DNA of 64,000 bases. Source: Pedobacter sp. PAMC26386. Its GTDB lineage: Bacteria; Bacteroidota; Bacteroidia; Sphingobacteriales; Sphingobacteriaceae. The translations under genes and the position numbers were made by a program. Below are positions 16,271-25,784 of this stretch, piece after piece. Below the pieces are notes generated by a model, which had not been told where the DNA came from, ran no database searches, and worked only from the letters and a program-made list of their open reading frames with translations. The stretch's first letter is position 1. Each line of letters opens with the position of its first letter. The stretch spans positions 1,860,001 through 1,924,000 of the forward strand of contig CP060294.1 of NCBI GenBank assembly GCA_014302835.1. The letters run 5' to 3'.

Positions 16271-18271
16271 TCAGCTGATACCAGCTTTGAATTTAGGGAT
16301 ATTAAAACGAAGTACTACGCGCCCCTCCTCCTTACTTACCTTCAGCTGACCATTATTCCGCTCTGCAAAATCCCGGCATAATTGTAAGCCAAGACCTACT
16401 CCACGTTCATTGGAAGTCCCATATGCAGGCTGCATATTCGTGTCTTTTGCCAGCTGATCTATATTCAAATCACCTGCTACCGGATTACATACATCTGCAT
16501 AAATAAAGTTTTCATCACCCCAGATTTTAAGATGAATAGACCGATTTAAAGGGGTGAATTTAATAGCGTTATCCAATAGATTACGTACAACCAGCTTAAT
16601 TTGATTCAGATCTGCATAAACATCTGCTCCATCCGTAATCACCAGCTTTGCTTTAATATTCTTTCGCACCAGCAGGGGCTGATAAACCTGCATCAGATCA
16701 TTAATTAAGATCCGCATACTAAATCTTGATGGCACCGTACTAATTCCTTTCAACTGGCTTTGCGCCCAGTAAAGCAGATTATTCAAGGTGTTATGGATAT
16801 GGTCAAAGCTTTTACGGCTTTCATTGAGCAGCATCTTAACCTCATCCAGAGATAACAGATCAAGATCATTGAGAGAATATAGACTGGTCAGGCTATTAAA
16901 GGGACTTCGCAAATCATGTGCAATAATAGAAAAGAGCCTGCTTTTATCTGCATTCGCTTCTTCCAGAGATCTAACAATTTTTCTTAGCACAGTAGTTCTG
17001 GATTCGACAATTTTTTCCAAACGTTCATTCTGCGTTCTGATCAGGTATATATTTTCTTCCTGAATCCGGAGCTTATCGGATTGGATCACTAAAGTTCCAG
17101 CATTCAAATCTTTTAACCTGTCTCCTAATGCAAGAGAAAGCAAGAGTAATTCAAAAATAAATCCTAATGGCGCAATGGTAATTATTATCTCTCTATAAAC
17201 AAACACATTAGACAGACTCAACACAACCCATACTGAAGTTAAACAAACGAATAACCAGGCAATTACATAATACAAGGCCGGCCTGTATCCCCTAAGAAAA
17301 GCAATCATTCCAAGCAACCATACCACCACGGAGGTTGTCGCTGTTAAAATTTGCACTAGCGCAGAACTGTAAGATTTATAACCGAATAAGCAGACTAGAG
17401 CAGTAAATATCCAGCAAGCAATCAACAGTTGAATAACTCTTTTGGATTGAGGTATTAAAATCGATAAATTTAAAAAACTACTGGAAAATGCGATTCCTGC
17501 TATACTACCCAAAGCCAAAAATATGTGGGGATAAGTATTGATAAAAATCCGGAAATCATCCCCTAAGTAATAGGCATATCCCCTAAAATAGAAAACCATG
17601 TAAACGAACAATGACAGGATATAAACGCTATAATAGAAATACGTCCTATCCTTTGAACGGATAAACACAGAAAGGTTAAAGAAAAACAGTGCGCTTAAAA
17701 TCCCAATGTAAACAGACTCTAAACGCTCAGTCAGATTAATCCCCTCAATCAGGCGTTCGGACACGGCTATTTTTAAAGGGACCAAGAGTATATTATTCGT
17801 TTTTAATCTTAGGTAAATTGTTTGTATACCAATATTATATAGGCTTTCAGGTAAAGTAAAAATATAATTATTAGCATGGATTACTTTTGCATTAGCAGGG
17901 ACAAGACTACCGGTATGAATCTTAACAAATTGACCAGGACCGACCGGACTATAAAATGTCACATCTTCTATACTGGCGATATCAAGCACGAGATATGCTT
18001 TATGGTGAGTTTTATTAAAATAAGAGACTTTAATCCAGAACGCAGACTTTGTATTACCAAGGTTCAGGATATCAGCAGATGCTTTTAAAAATTGCCCCTG
18101 AACCCCCTTCTTTACAACCTGATCTATAGTCAGCTGACCACCTGGGTCAACAAAATAATCTATCGACCTCCCTAAGCTCACATAAGGCAAGTCTTTATCC
18201 ACAACAATAACCTGGCAATAAACAGGTGCCGATAATAAAAAAAGAAAGAGAAAGAGTGAGAAACGCATCAA
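16271..18271 (-). CDS. 7TM-DISM sensor histidine kinase
   Basis: This 666-residue hybrid-layout sensor has a signal peptide (1 to about 20), an extracellular 7TMR-DISM extracellular-2 domain (about 30-165), seven hydrophobic helices (about 185-385), and a coiled linker. A HisKA domain carries the phospho-acceptor His in SIIAHDLRSPFN, and a HATPase follows with NLLDNAIKFTP and GVGLGLQLC motifs. It probably senses a carbohydrate or other extracellular ligand and phosphorylates an unlinked response regulator, since none is adjacent. The full length and all kinase boxes are intact. The ligand is not deducible. Confidence 0.92.
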   Translation of the reverse strand: MMRFSLFLFLFLLSAPVYCQVIVVDKDLPYVSLGRSIDYFVDPGGQLTIDQVVKKGVQGQFLKASADILNLGNTKSAFWIKVSYFNKTHHKAYLVLDIASIEDVTFYSPVGPGQFVKIHTGSLVPANAKVIHANNYIFTLPESLYNIGIQTIYLRLKTNNILLVPLKIAVSERLIEGINLTERLESVYIGILSALFFFNLSVFIRSKDRTYFYYSVYILSLFVYMVFYFRGYAYYLGDDFRIFINTYPHIFLALGSIAGIAFSSSFLNLSILIPQSKRVIQLLIACWIFTALVCLFGYKSYSSALVQILTATTSVVVWLLGMIAFLRGYRPALYYVIAWLFVCLTSVWVVLSLSNVFVYREIIITIAPLGFIFELLLLSLALGDRLKDLNAGTLVIQSDKLRIQEENIYLIRTQNERLEKIVESRTTVLRKIVRSLEEANADKSRLFSIIAHDLRSPFNSLTSLYSLNDLDLLSLDEVKMLLNESRKSFDHIHNTLNNLLYWAQSQLKGISTVPSRFSMRILINDLMQVYQPLLVRKNIKAKLVITDGADVYADLNQIKLVVRNLLDNAIKFTPLNRSIHLKIWGDENFIYADVCNPVAGDLNIDQLAKDTNMQPAYGTSNERGVGLGLQLCRDFAERNNGQLKVSKEEGRVVLRFNIPKFKAGIS

Positions 18272-18556
18272 TTATTCTATCCAACAAATGTAAGGTAAAT
18301 ACATTTAAATAAAAATAGAATTTAACCGCTATTAACGCAACAATACCAACTACATAAAAAAATACGACTCATTTAATAGAAATTATTAATTTACTGAATT
18401 ACAGATTATTACAATAAAACAAAAAGAAAACTCATAAAAAAGCCTGACTAAATCGAAACAGACAAACTATCGTGAATAGAAAAAACCCCAAATAAAAAGA
18501 CTTGTTCTATACTTGTTAGCCTATCTGATAAGATAGCCAGGCTTTTCTCGTATCAA

Positions 18557-19540
18557 TTAGAAAACAGGATCTGTATCCATCTGAAAGTCTTCATCTCTTA
18601 AATAAAGAACCTCTGTACTCTTCTCATAATTCGTTGACTTTTTAGAAAAGAAATCGTGCTGCGTAGTTTCCCCATTTAATCCATTCAAAACTATTGAGTT
18701 AACAGACTTTATTTCAAACAACTCTTCAAATCCAAGATTCATCATAGCCTTGTTTGCATTGTAACGAACATACTCTTTTACATCTGCAGTAAGCCCAACC
18801 TCGGTATACAATTCATCTGTATATTTCAATTCATTTTCGTAAAGCTCCATTAACAAATCAACCAGCTCCGCCTTACTTTTCTCCGGGTTAGGTAACTTCT
18901 TGTAGACATCCTGTGCAAGCAACCCAACAAAAACACCATGGATAGATTCATCAGCAACTATTTTCTTGATAATATCAGCACTAGCTACCATCTGTCCTTG
19001 CCCCGCTAACCACAATGGCATAAAGAACCCGCTGTAAAACAAAAATGATTCTAATAAAACGGATGCCGCAAGCCCCATAAACAACACTTCGTTGCTCACT
19101 TTAGCCGCATCCAGATTTCTATAATATTTATCAATTGTAGCCGCTTTAACCTGAAGCAACTTATTGTTTTCTACCCATTCAAACAGCTCATTGATCTCTG
19201 CCGTATTGTTTACAGTAGTAAAAATAGTAGAGTATGACTTGGCATGAATAGCCTCCATCATACACATAAAAGATAATACTGCTTTATTCTGTAGTCCATC
19301 AATATGATCTAATAATTTAGGCATACCGGTATGACTTTGAATCGTATCAAGCAGGGTTAAACCACCCAGCGCTTTTTTATAAGCTTCCTGAAGCTCCGGA
19401 CTTAGAGATTTCCAGCTATCTATGTCTTTAGAAGGAATATATTCTGTATCTATCCAGAACTGACGCAAGTTCTGCTCCCAGAACATACCCGCATAATCAT
19501 TTTCCGGGGTATTCCAGTTTACGGCTTTATAATGGCTCAT
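18557..19540 (-). CDS. nrdF: Class Ib ribonucleotide reductase, beta subunit
   Basis: This 327-residue radical subunit carries the full dimetal ligand set: Asp65, Glu96, His99, Glu164, Glu198 and His201. The radical tyrosine is Tyr103 in IHAKSYSTIF. It makes the tyrosyl radical needed by NrdE to reduce ribonucleoside diphosphates to deoxy forms. Because nrdI lies in the same operon, activation is expected to be the Mn(III)2-type assembly of class Ib enzymes. It is the last gene of the nrdH-nrdI-nrdE-nrdF run, 53 bases after nrdE. The class is inferred from operon content and from the form of NrdE. Confidence 0.9.
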   Translation of the reverse strand: MSHYKAVNWNTPENDYAGMFWEQNLRQFWIDTEYIPSKDIDSWKSLSPELQEAYKKALGGLTLLDTIQSHTGMPKLLDHIDGLQNKAVLSFMCMMEAIHAKSYSTIFTTVNNTAEINELFEWVENNKLLQVKAATIDKYYRNLDAAKVSNEVLFMGLAASVLLESFLFYSGFFMPLWLAGQGQMVASADIIKKIVADESIHGVFVGLLAQDVYKKLPNPEKSKAELVDLLMELYENELKYTDELYTEVGLTADVKEYVRYNANKAMMNLGFEELFEIKSVNSIVLNGLNGETTQHDFFSKKSTNYEKSTEVLYLRDEDFQMDTDPVF

Positions 19541-19593
19541 TTATGTCTGATTTAAATCTTATTATTTAATTAAAAGCTTGGATTAAGTTCTGT

Positions 19594-21684
19594 TTAAACG
19601 GAACAGGAAACACATTCATCAATCGAGGCCTTACGGGTACGGGTATAGTACAGGGATTTTAAGCCCATTTTATGTGCGTAGATATAATATTTCGCAATAT
19701 CACGTGTACTATCTTTAGTGTTGGTGTGCAGAATTGTAGAAATCCCCTGATCCACATGTTTTTGAATCACAGAAATCAAGCGCAGCACATTCTTCTGATC
19801 CATATCATAAGCGGATTTATAGAAGAAATAATTATCATTATCCAAATAAGGCATAGGATAATACGTAGTACTGTCTCCATACTCTCTAACCTCTATCACG
19901 TCCACTACAGGCATTACTGACGCAGTGGCATTCATAATATAAGATGTAGACTGATTTGGCGCTATAGCCAGTCTGTAAGCGTGGTACAGACCATTTTCTT
20001 TAACTTCATTACTTAAAGCTGTCCAGTCTGCTGCCGAAGGAATAGTCATTCCTTCAAACAGTACCGCTATTTTATCATTTAAAGGCACAATATCTTGAGC
20101 CACATAAGAAGCAAAATAGTTTCCGTTCGCATATTCAGATGCTTCAAAGCCGACAAAAGTCTCGTTCTTCTCTTTAGCAATCTCCATCGAACTCTGAATA
20201 GAGTAAAAGTTGACCATCATAAAGAATACGTTACAGAAATCAAGTGCTTCTTTACTTTCATACATAATGAAATTCTTAGCCAGAAAGCCATGTAAGTTCA
20301 TTGCACCTAAACCAACGCTGTGTAATTCTTTATTTGCCTTCTGTACAGAAGGAACCATAGCGATATTTGTCATGTCTGATACGACCGTAAGTGATCTCAT
20401 CGCCGTCTTAACAGCCTCCTTGATCCTTTTATTATCCATCACAGTAGCAATATTCAAAGAACCAAGGTTACAGGAAATACCATAACGAATTTTATCTTCT
20501 TTACCATAGATTTCTATATCAGAAACCTCAGAGATCTGCATGATTTCAGTACACAGATTGGAAAACTTAACATTTCCAATCTCTTTCAATGCATGACTCC
20601 GGTTTGCGTTCCCTTTAAAGAAGAGATAAGGATAACCACTTTCCTTTTGCGTCTGTGCAATTTTCACCATCAGGTGACGTGCATTTACTTTTTTCTTTTT
20701 AACAAGTGGATTGGTCACCAGCTCTTCATACATCTCATCCATATCCATCTCATCCAGATACTTACCATATTGTTTCAATACAGTATGCGGATGGAAAAGA
20801 TAACATGCTTCGTCTTTTTCGGCCAGTTCCATGAATTTATCCGGAACAACTACACCAATTGATAAAGATTTAATCCTTACTTTTTCATCTACATTGATCT
20901 TTTTACAATCCAGAAATTCTTCAATATCAGTATGGAAAACATTCAGATATACGGCGCCTGCACCCGGACGCTGCCCCAATTGATTGGCATAAGAAAAAGT
21001 ATCTTCCAATATCTTCATAATCGGCAATACTCCACCGGCACGGCCTTCGACATCCTTGATAGACTCTCCTCTTGCACGGATTTTTGATAGATTAAAAGAT
21101 ACTCCACCGCCAATAGAAGATAGTTTCATTGCTGAATCAATCGCATAGCCGATACCGTTCAGGTTATCACCAATCTCATCCAGAAAGCAGGAAACCAGTT
21201 CTCCGGAACGCTTCTTACCTGAATTTAGAAATGTTGGTGTTGCTGGCTGATATTCCTGATTAATCAGCATTTCAGCATAAGATTTAGCCTGAGCCACATC
21301 ACCTCTTGCTAAAAATAAAGATACCGCAACTACACGGTCCTCATAACGCTCCAGGAATTTCTCCCCGCTATCATCCCTTAAGGCATAACTCTGGAAGAAT
21401 TTAAATGCACTCATGAAAGACTGGAATCTGAATTTCTTCTCGTAGACAAGATCATACACCTCTTCCATTTGTTCAAAAGTATACCATTGATAAAAATCAA
21501 CGTAATATTCCTGCTCTATCAGGTAATCTATCTTCTCTTTTAAGGTATAAAAGAAAACAGTGTTTTTATTTACATAATCCAAAAAGTAGGAACGAACAGC
21601 TTCTTTATCTTTATGAAGGCTGAATTCGTCGTCCTTTTTAATCATGATCTCATTATTCAATAAGATCCATTTTTTCGTTACCAT
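19594..21684 (-). CDS. nrdE: Class Ib ribonucleotide reductase, alpha subunit
   Basis: This 696-residue catalytic subunit lacks the N-terminal ATP-cone of class Ia enzymes, as NrdE does. Visible landmarks are the substrate-site Cys in LVSCFLDEIGD, the thiyl-radical region SCNLGSLNIATV, the radical-transfer region PNQSTSYIMNATASVMP, and the C-terminal redox pair CVSC two residues from the end. That pair is re-reduced by NrdH. It forms the holoenzyme with NrdF. It starts five bases after nrdI ends, indicating tight co-transcription. Length and motifs are intact. Confidence 0.93.
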   Translation of the reverse strand: MVTKKWILLNNEIMIKKDDEFSLHKDKEAVRSYFLDYVNKNTVFFYTLKEKIDYLIEQEYYVDFYQWYTFEQMEEVYDLVYEKKFRFQSFMSAFKFFQSYALRDDSGEKFLERYEDRVVAVSLFLARGDVAQAKSYAEMLINQEYQPATPTFLNSGKKRSGELVSCFLDEIGDNLNGIGYAIDSAMKLSSIGGGVSFNLSKIRARGESIKDVEGRAGGVLPIMKILEDTFSYANQLGQRPGAGAVYLNVFHTDIEEFLDCKKINVDEKVRIKSLSIGVVVPDKFMELAEKDEACYLFHPHTVLKQYGKYLDEMDMDEMYEELVTNPLVKKKKVNARHLMVKIAQTQKESGYPYLFFKGNANRSHALKEIGNVKFSNLCTEIMQISEVSDIEIYGKEDKIRYGISCNLGSLNIATVMDNKRIKEAVKTAMRSLTVVSDMTNIAMVPSVQKANKELHSVGLGAMNLHGFLAKNFIMYESKEALDFCNVFFMMVNFYSIQSSMEIAKEKNETFVGFEASEYANGNYFASYVAQDIVPLNDKIAVLFEGMTIPSAADWTALSNEVKENGLYHAYRLAIAPNQSTSYIMNATASVMPVVDVIEVREYGDSTTYYPMPYLDNDNYFFYKSAYDMDQKNVLRLISVIQKHVDQGISTILHTNTKDSTRDIAKYYIYAHKMGLKSLYYTRTRKASIDECVSCSV

Positions 21685-21689
21685 ATCAA

Positions 21690-22052
21690 TTAGCCCTCTA
21701 TTTTATCTATAAATTTTTGGATATCTGTCATTGTTCCCGACAACTCAAACTGCATCAGGATGGGTAATTTGAACTGAGCTGAGATCTTAGTAGCTGCCAA
21801 AGCATAATTGGGGCCCCAGTTTTTGTTACCACTGCAAGAGATAGATTTAATCATACTACTGTTCTCATCCAGAAAACGTAAGGTAGAAAGCGGAATTTCT
21901 CCGAATCCAGTAGTATACGTAATCAGATGCCCTTCGTGTATTGGCCGCAAGGCCTCATCTATCTTTTGAATAGTCCAGTCACGGTGTAATTTCAAACGGT
22001 TTACAAATCGCTCCACATTACCGGTTTTACTATCATAATAAATCCAGGTCAT
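21690..22052 (-). CDS. nrdI: NrdI flavodoxin-like activator of class Ib RNR
   Basis: This 120-residue flavodoxin-like protein begins with IYYDSKTGNVERFV, an FMN phosphate-binding loop in NrdI style, and has the YTTGFGEIP and SGNKNWGPNY segments that contact flavin. NrdI supplies an oxidant to NrdF for assembly of the dimanganese-tyrosyl radical cofactor. Its position between nrdH and nrdE supports the call and marks the system as class Ib. Confidence 0.92.
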   Translation of the reverse strand: MTWIYYDSKTGNVERFVNRLKLHRDWTIQKIDEALRPIHEGHLITYTTGFGEIPLSTLRFLDENSSMIKSISCSGNKNWGPNYALAATKISAQFKLPILMQFELSGTMTDIQKFIDKIEG

Positions 22053-22075
22053 CGGCTCTGTATAATTGTTAAAAT

Positions 22076-22318
22076 TTAAACTGCTACCAGTACCGACAAC
22101 TCTTCGGGTTTAAAACCGATTACACGGGATAATTCCTGCTCCTGCTCCAGTAAAATTACTGTTGGTACTGAACGCACCCTGAATTGCATAGCTAACTCTG
22201 GATGATTAAATGGATTGATGGTTTCGTAGACAACACCCTTTCTATCAAGATATTCTGAAACCATATTGCATGGACTGCAATCTTCTTTTTCAAATTTGAT
22301 TATTCTTTTTGTGCTCAT
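22076..22318 (-). CDS. nrdH: NrdH-like thioredoxin/glutaredoxin-fold electron donor
   Basis: This 80-residue thioredoxin-fold protein has a redox motif CSPC in KEDCSPCNMV and a cis-Pro segment RSVPTVILL. It is the first gene of the nrdHIEF run, 23 bases before nrdI, and most likely reduces the C-terminal CVSC of NrdE. The CSPC motif differs from the CxQC usual in NrdH, so it might be described as a thioredoxin-family protein. The operon position makes the RNR role likely. Confidence 0.83.
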   Translation of the reverse strand: MSTKRIIKFEKEDCSPCNMVSEYLDRKGVVYETINPFNHPELAMQFRVRSVPTVILLEQEQELSRVIGFKPEELSVLVAV

Positions 22319-22408
22319 TTTGAAGGTTTTTATGTAAATCAGCCCTCTTGCCGACCTATTTTAGCGGAGTTCAAAAATGCAAATTTCCACTTAGACAGAT
22401 TCTAAATG

Positions 22409-22428
22409 TTATCAACACTGGTGGAAAA
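22409..22428. promoter_or_regulatory. Pair of DnaA-box-like sites upstream of nrdHIEF
   Basis: TTATCAACA at 22409-22417 differs by one base from the consensus DnaA box TTATCCACA. TTTTCCACC on the opposite strand at 22420-22428 is close to TTTTCCACA. The two converge about 90 bases upstream of nrdH. DnaA control of RNR genes is known in E. coli; here it is only suggested by the sequence. Confidence 0.35.
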
Positions 22429-22605
22429 GAGAGGAATATTTATGACTGATTATTTACGAAAAAACCAATTAAATTAGTTAAACTTTGTAAACGTTTTTTG
22501 CAATTCACTAACACGAAGAACATTGTGTTTTATTTAGTTCGATTGATATTCTTAACCCCTGATCTTATTTACTGCTGTGCACTCTGGAGAACTTATTCAT
22601 TTTTA

Positions 22606-23421
22606 TCAATTCCAGAAACCTATTCTTGAAAGTCTGGTTTGTTTTCTACGTAAATCCAGCTTAGTCCGGAGTTGCTCCTGGTTAATGGCGACCCCGGCTT
22701 TTGGTAAATTGAGATCTTCAACATTTACATTGTGATATTTCAAACTTATAGCCTTGACATCCACCCCCTTCCCTTCAATAGCCAGCACAGCTCCTCCTGT
22801 CCATAAAACCGGGTTTGGCGAAAAGTCAAAACCTAGTTCATTTGTATACCAAAAGCTATAACGATCAATAACTTCTCTTTCTATGCCACCAATATGATGC
22901 TTAACCGTAGTTTTCGCTATTACTTTATAACAGGTAAATCCGAGTATTTGTCTGACTTCATCAGATGGGGTATATTCAATTACTGGTAGGAGCTGACCGC
23001 TTCCAAACCTCATTTCAGGCAGCATACCCATTTTATCTTCCATTAAAAAAAGTGTATCATTTAAATCAAATGCCTGTATCAACCGGTGATCTTCAAAATT
23101 ATAATAGTAGTCTCTGCTGAGTCCGCCACCAAAAAGCCCAAGCCCATTATAGCGCCTATTTCTTTTCTGCCTGTCACTACCAGGTGTATCCTGCTGTTTA
23201 TAGCTAGCATGCAACTGATCAAACTTCAATTCAAAACTGTTCACAGAACTTTTTGGTATGCGGGCAGTGGCTTCACTACTCAGTTTTATACCATTCGCCG
23301 CAGTTAGAACGGCCGGATCAAAAGTACTCTCGAATTGTATTGTCCCAGATTTTTCAGGCTGTGCATCCAACCGCATTGAAAATCCAATCAGGCCAAAGAC
23401 AACAATAAATAGTCGTTTCAT
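22606..23421 (-). CDS. GLPGLI-like secreted protein
   Basis: This 271-residue protein has a signal peptide (1 to about 20, ending LDAQ) and a beta-rich body. Its features fit the GLPGLI family (PF09697): a Phe-rich start GTIQFES, a central ILGFTCYKVIAKTT segment, and SFWYTNELGFDFSPNPVLW followed by GGAVLAIEGKG, which stands where the GLPGLILEI signature normally sits. The family is confined to Bacteroidota, is probably periplasmic or outer-membrane-associated, and has no proven function. The signature motif is degenerate, so I call it GLPGLI-like. It is monocistronic. Confidence 0.72.
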   Translation of the reverse strand: MKRLFIVVFGLIGFSMRLDAQPEKSGTIQFESTFDPAVLTAANGIKLSSEATARIPKSSVNSFELKFDQLHASYKQQDTPGSDRQKRNRRYNGLGLFGGGLSRDYYYNFEDHRLIQAFDLNDTLFLMEDKMGMLPEMRFGSGQLLPVIEYTPSDEVRQILGFTCYKVIAKTTVKHHIGGIEREVIDRYSFWYTNELGFDFSPNPVLWTGGAVLAIEGKGVDVKAISLKYHNVNVEDLNLPKAGVAINQEQLRTKLDLRRKQTRLSRIGFWN

Positions 23422-23574
23422 ATCTGATGTTCTTGTACAAAAACGATGCTAGTTATAACTTTCAAATGTTAAAAAAAGTTAAAGATCCAACCAGACACAA
23501 AACATCATAAGACTTTAATTTTATTAACTTCAGTATGAAAAACAAATAAACAACATCTACTAACCATTCTACCT

Positions 23575-24900
23575 ATGAAAAATCAATTCTTAACACTGAT
23601 GGCTATCAGCCAGTTTTTGCTGATAGTTGTATCCTGTAAAAAAACACAGGAAAAACCGGAAACAACCATGACAGCCGCGACAGAGCAAGAACAAGTTAAG
23701 GTTTTATCCACGACTTCAATGTCAAAAGCAATCAATTTACCAGCCATGGTCAACCTATCCAGAAGCACAAAGACTCCTATTATCTTTGTACATGGTTTTT
23801 TGGGCTTTGGACCAAACGAAGCTTTTAGTGCTTTTCATTACTGGGGTGGTTTTACGGATATTATAAAAGACCTGAATAATCAAGGTTATCTCTCGTATGC
23901 AGCTTCCGTAGGACCTATTAGTAGCAATTGGGATCGTGCTGTGGAATTGTATTATTACATTAAGGGAGGCACACTTGATTACGGGAAACTCCACAGCAGC
24001 AAATTTGGTCATAAGCAACATGTCACGCGCACTTATAAAGGAATCTATCCGGAATGGGATGAAAACCATCCTATCAATCTGGTAGGACATAGCATGGGTG
24101 GAACTACCATTAGAAAACTAATCACTTTACTGGAAAAAGGTGACAGCCAGGAACAGGGAGATATACTGTCAAGCTCACTTTTTTCAGGAAACAAAAAAGG
24201 ATGGATAAAGACAGCAGTTACGATCAGTACCCCTCATAATGGAACTTCACTGACAAATATTCTGGGTGTTGGCAATTCTTCTTTTGTACTGGACGCATTA
24301 AATAGCGTTGCATCTTTATCCGGTGGGTTTGGCAGCAACAGCCTCTATGATTTTGATCTGGATCAGTGGGGATTGGAAAGAAATCCTAAAACGACCAATT
24401 TCTTTACTTATTACGACAATGTAAAACGAAGTAAACTGTGGACAACCAATGACAGTGCACCTTATGATCTGTCACCAGCCTTCTCTCAGGAACGGAATCA
24501 AGTTGATCTGGACTCTAAAGATATCTACTACTTTTCTGTGACAACAAGAGCAACAAGCCCTGGAATTCTTACTGGTCACGAATATCCAGGCTTATCAACT
24601 TTTCCTGTTTTATATCCTTTTGCTTTATCAATGGGTAGTTATACCAGCAATGAGCCGGGGAAGCCAGCTATAGACAGGAAGTGGTGGCCTAATGATGGCA
24701 TTGTAAATGTTTATGGAGAAAACGGGCCTTCTAATGGAGTAATCAGGGAATATGATACAAATTCTATGTTACAAAAAGGGGTCTGGAACCATCTTGGAGT
24801 ATATAATGGTTATGATCATACAGCTATTGTTGGAATAGGGACACTAATTGATGTCAAACCCTTTTACCGAAATCTGGCGAAGCTGATTACCTCTATATAG
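23575..24900 (+). CDS. Secreted lipoprotein lipase/esterase (alpha/beta hydrolase)
   Basis: This 441-residue protein has a lipoprotein signal peptide with lipobox LIVVSC (lipid-carrying Cys21). The alpha/beta-hydrolase core starts with TPIIFVHGFLGFGP, the oxyanion-hole region of family I.5 bacterial lipases. The nucleophile Ser is in LVGHSMGGTT, an Asp lies in WWPNDGIVN, and the catalytic His is in NGYDHTAIVG. It resembles Staphylococcus/Geobacillus lipases, including their SNWDRAVELYYYIKGG segment. It probably hydrolyses acylglycerols or other esters at the cell surface. A hairpin terminator follows immediately. Substrate range is unknown. Confidence 0.88.
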   Translation: MKNQFLTLMAISQFLLIVVSCKKTQEKPETTMTAATEQEQVKVLSTTSMSKAINLPAMVNLSRSTKTPIIFVHGFLGFGPNEAFSAFHYWGGFTDIIKDLNNQGYLSYAASVGPISSNWDRAVELYYYIKGGTLDYGKLHSSKFGHKQHVTRTYKGIYPEWDENHPINLVGHSMGGTTIRKLITLLEKGDSQEQGDILSSSLFSGNKKGWIKTAVTISTPHNGTSLTNILGVGNSSFVLDALNSVASLSGGFGSNSLYDFDLDQWGLERNPKTTNFFTYYDNVKRSKLWTTNDSAPYDLSPAFSQERNQVDLDSKDIYYFSVTTRATSPGILTGHEYPGLSTFPVLYPFALSMGSYTSNEPGKPAIDRKWWPNDGIVNVYGENGPSNGVIREYDTNSMLQKGVWNHLGVYNGYDHTAIVGIGTLIDVKPFYRNLAKLITSI

Positions 24901-24907
24901 TGAGTCG

Positions 24908-24950
24908 TCAGATTTTATTTCTGGAAAGAAAAGCCAGAAATAAAATCTGA
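24908..24950. terminator. Bidirectional hairpin terminator
   Basis: TCAGATTTTATTTCTGG at 24908-24924 pairs perfectly (17 bp) with 24934-24950 around a nine-base loop. It sits between the convergent lipase and LutA-like genes. Confidence 0.75.
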
Positions 24951-24977
24951 CCATTTATAGCTAGAAAAAAGCGTAAA

Positions 24978-25709
24978 TTAGTATTCCAGCCAGCCATTTG
25001 CCAGTACGTCGGCCAGATGCATCGTTTTAATGGAAAGGTTATTTTTATCGATATAACCTTGTAAGTGCATCAGACAGGATAAATCTGTAGAGATAATATA
25101 ATCAGCATCCTGATCCAGTGCATGATTGACTTTCTGTTCTGCCATTGCAGAAGAAATGGCATCAAACTTAACTGCAAAGGTACCGCCAAAACCACAGCAC
25201 ATGTCAGTATCTTTCATTTCCAGCATTTCCAGTCCATGAACTTTTTCAAGCAGCAGACGTGGTTCTTCTTTGATCTTGCATTCTCTTAATCCACTGCATG
25301 AATCGTGGTAAACAGCTTTACCTTCTAATTCTGCACCAAAATAATCTTTCTTGAGCACATTGATCAGAAAGTCAGAAAGTTCAAAAATATTTCCTTGCAG
25401 TGTTCTGCATTTATTGTGAACGTTAGAATTCGTAAAAAGATCATTAAATCCGTTTTTCACCATCCCCACACACGAAGCAGACGGCGCTACGATATAATTA
25501 GTACCTGAGAAATCATTTAAGAACTTCGTACCAGTCTCCTTTGCTTCTTCCCAGTATCCAGCATTATAAGCTGGCTGACCGCAGCAGGTCTGACCTGGAT
25601 TATAACTCACCTCACAACCCGCCTTTTCTAAAAGTTTAACTGTACTAAAAGCTGTTTCGGGATATAACTGATCAACAAAACAGGGGATAAATAATTCTAC
25701 TTTCATCAA
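24978..25709 (-). CDS. LutA/LldE-like Fe-S oxidoreductase subunit
   Basis: This 243-residue protein consists of two CCG domains (PF02754): GQTCCGQPAYNAG near residue 40 and TDMCCGFGGTFAVK near 178, with further Cys at SCVGM and STDLSCLMH. This is the layout of LutA/LldE/YkgE, the subunit of L-lactate oxidation complexes that holds Fe-S centres and passes electrons to the quinone pool. The partner genes lutB and lutC, normally next door, are absent from the neighbourhood, so it is either an isolated subunit or serves another oxidoreductase. It lies downstream of a strong hairpin terminator, so it should have its own promoter. Confidence 0.85.
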   Translation of the reverse strand: MMKVELFIPCFVDQLYPETAFSTVKLLEKAGCEVSYNPGQTCCGQPAYNAGYWEEAKETGTKFLNDFSGTNYIVAPSASCVGMVKNGFNDLFTNSNVHNKCRTLQGNIFELSDFLINVLKKDYFGAELEGKAVYHDSCSGLRECKIKEEPRLLLEKVHGLEMLEMKDTDMCCGFGGTFAVKFDAISSAMAEQKVNHALDQDADYIISTDLSCLMHLQGYIDKNNLSIKTMHLADVLANGWLEY

Positions 25710-25724
25710 TAAATATTAGGATCT

Positions 25725-25776
25725 AAGCGTTTGTTTCTTTCACCGGTTTTTTAACCGGTGAAAGAAACAAACGCTT
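25725..25776 (-). terminator. 24-bp perfect hairpin between head-GIN and LutA-like genes
   Basis: Arms 25725-25748 and 25753-25776 are perfectly complementary with a TTTT loop. On the minus strand it lies nine bases after the head-GIN stop. It starts 16 bases before the next start codon, so it must strongly separate the two transcripts or shape the second one's leader. Confidence 0.7.
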
Positions 25777-25784
25777 CATATGTA

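Noticed and set aside
18518..18545. Short stem (CTATCT-GATA-AGATAG, with outer AGC/GCT) after nrdF, as a terminator
   Set aside because: The stem is only six bases with a bulged extension and the T-run is on the wrong strand for nrdF, so I could not support it.
19586..19604. GTTCTGTTTAAACGGAAC at the end of nrdE, similar to the TTTAAAC repeats
   Set aside because: Most of it is coding sequence for the conserved CSV tail and stop, and it lacks the rest of the repeat core.
19672..20862. Several open frames antisense to nrdE
   Set aside because: Their translations are low in complexity, rich in His, Ile and Cys, and have no family resemblance; they mirror the strongly conserved nrdE coding sequence.
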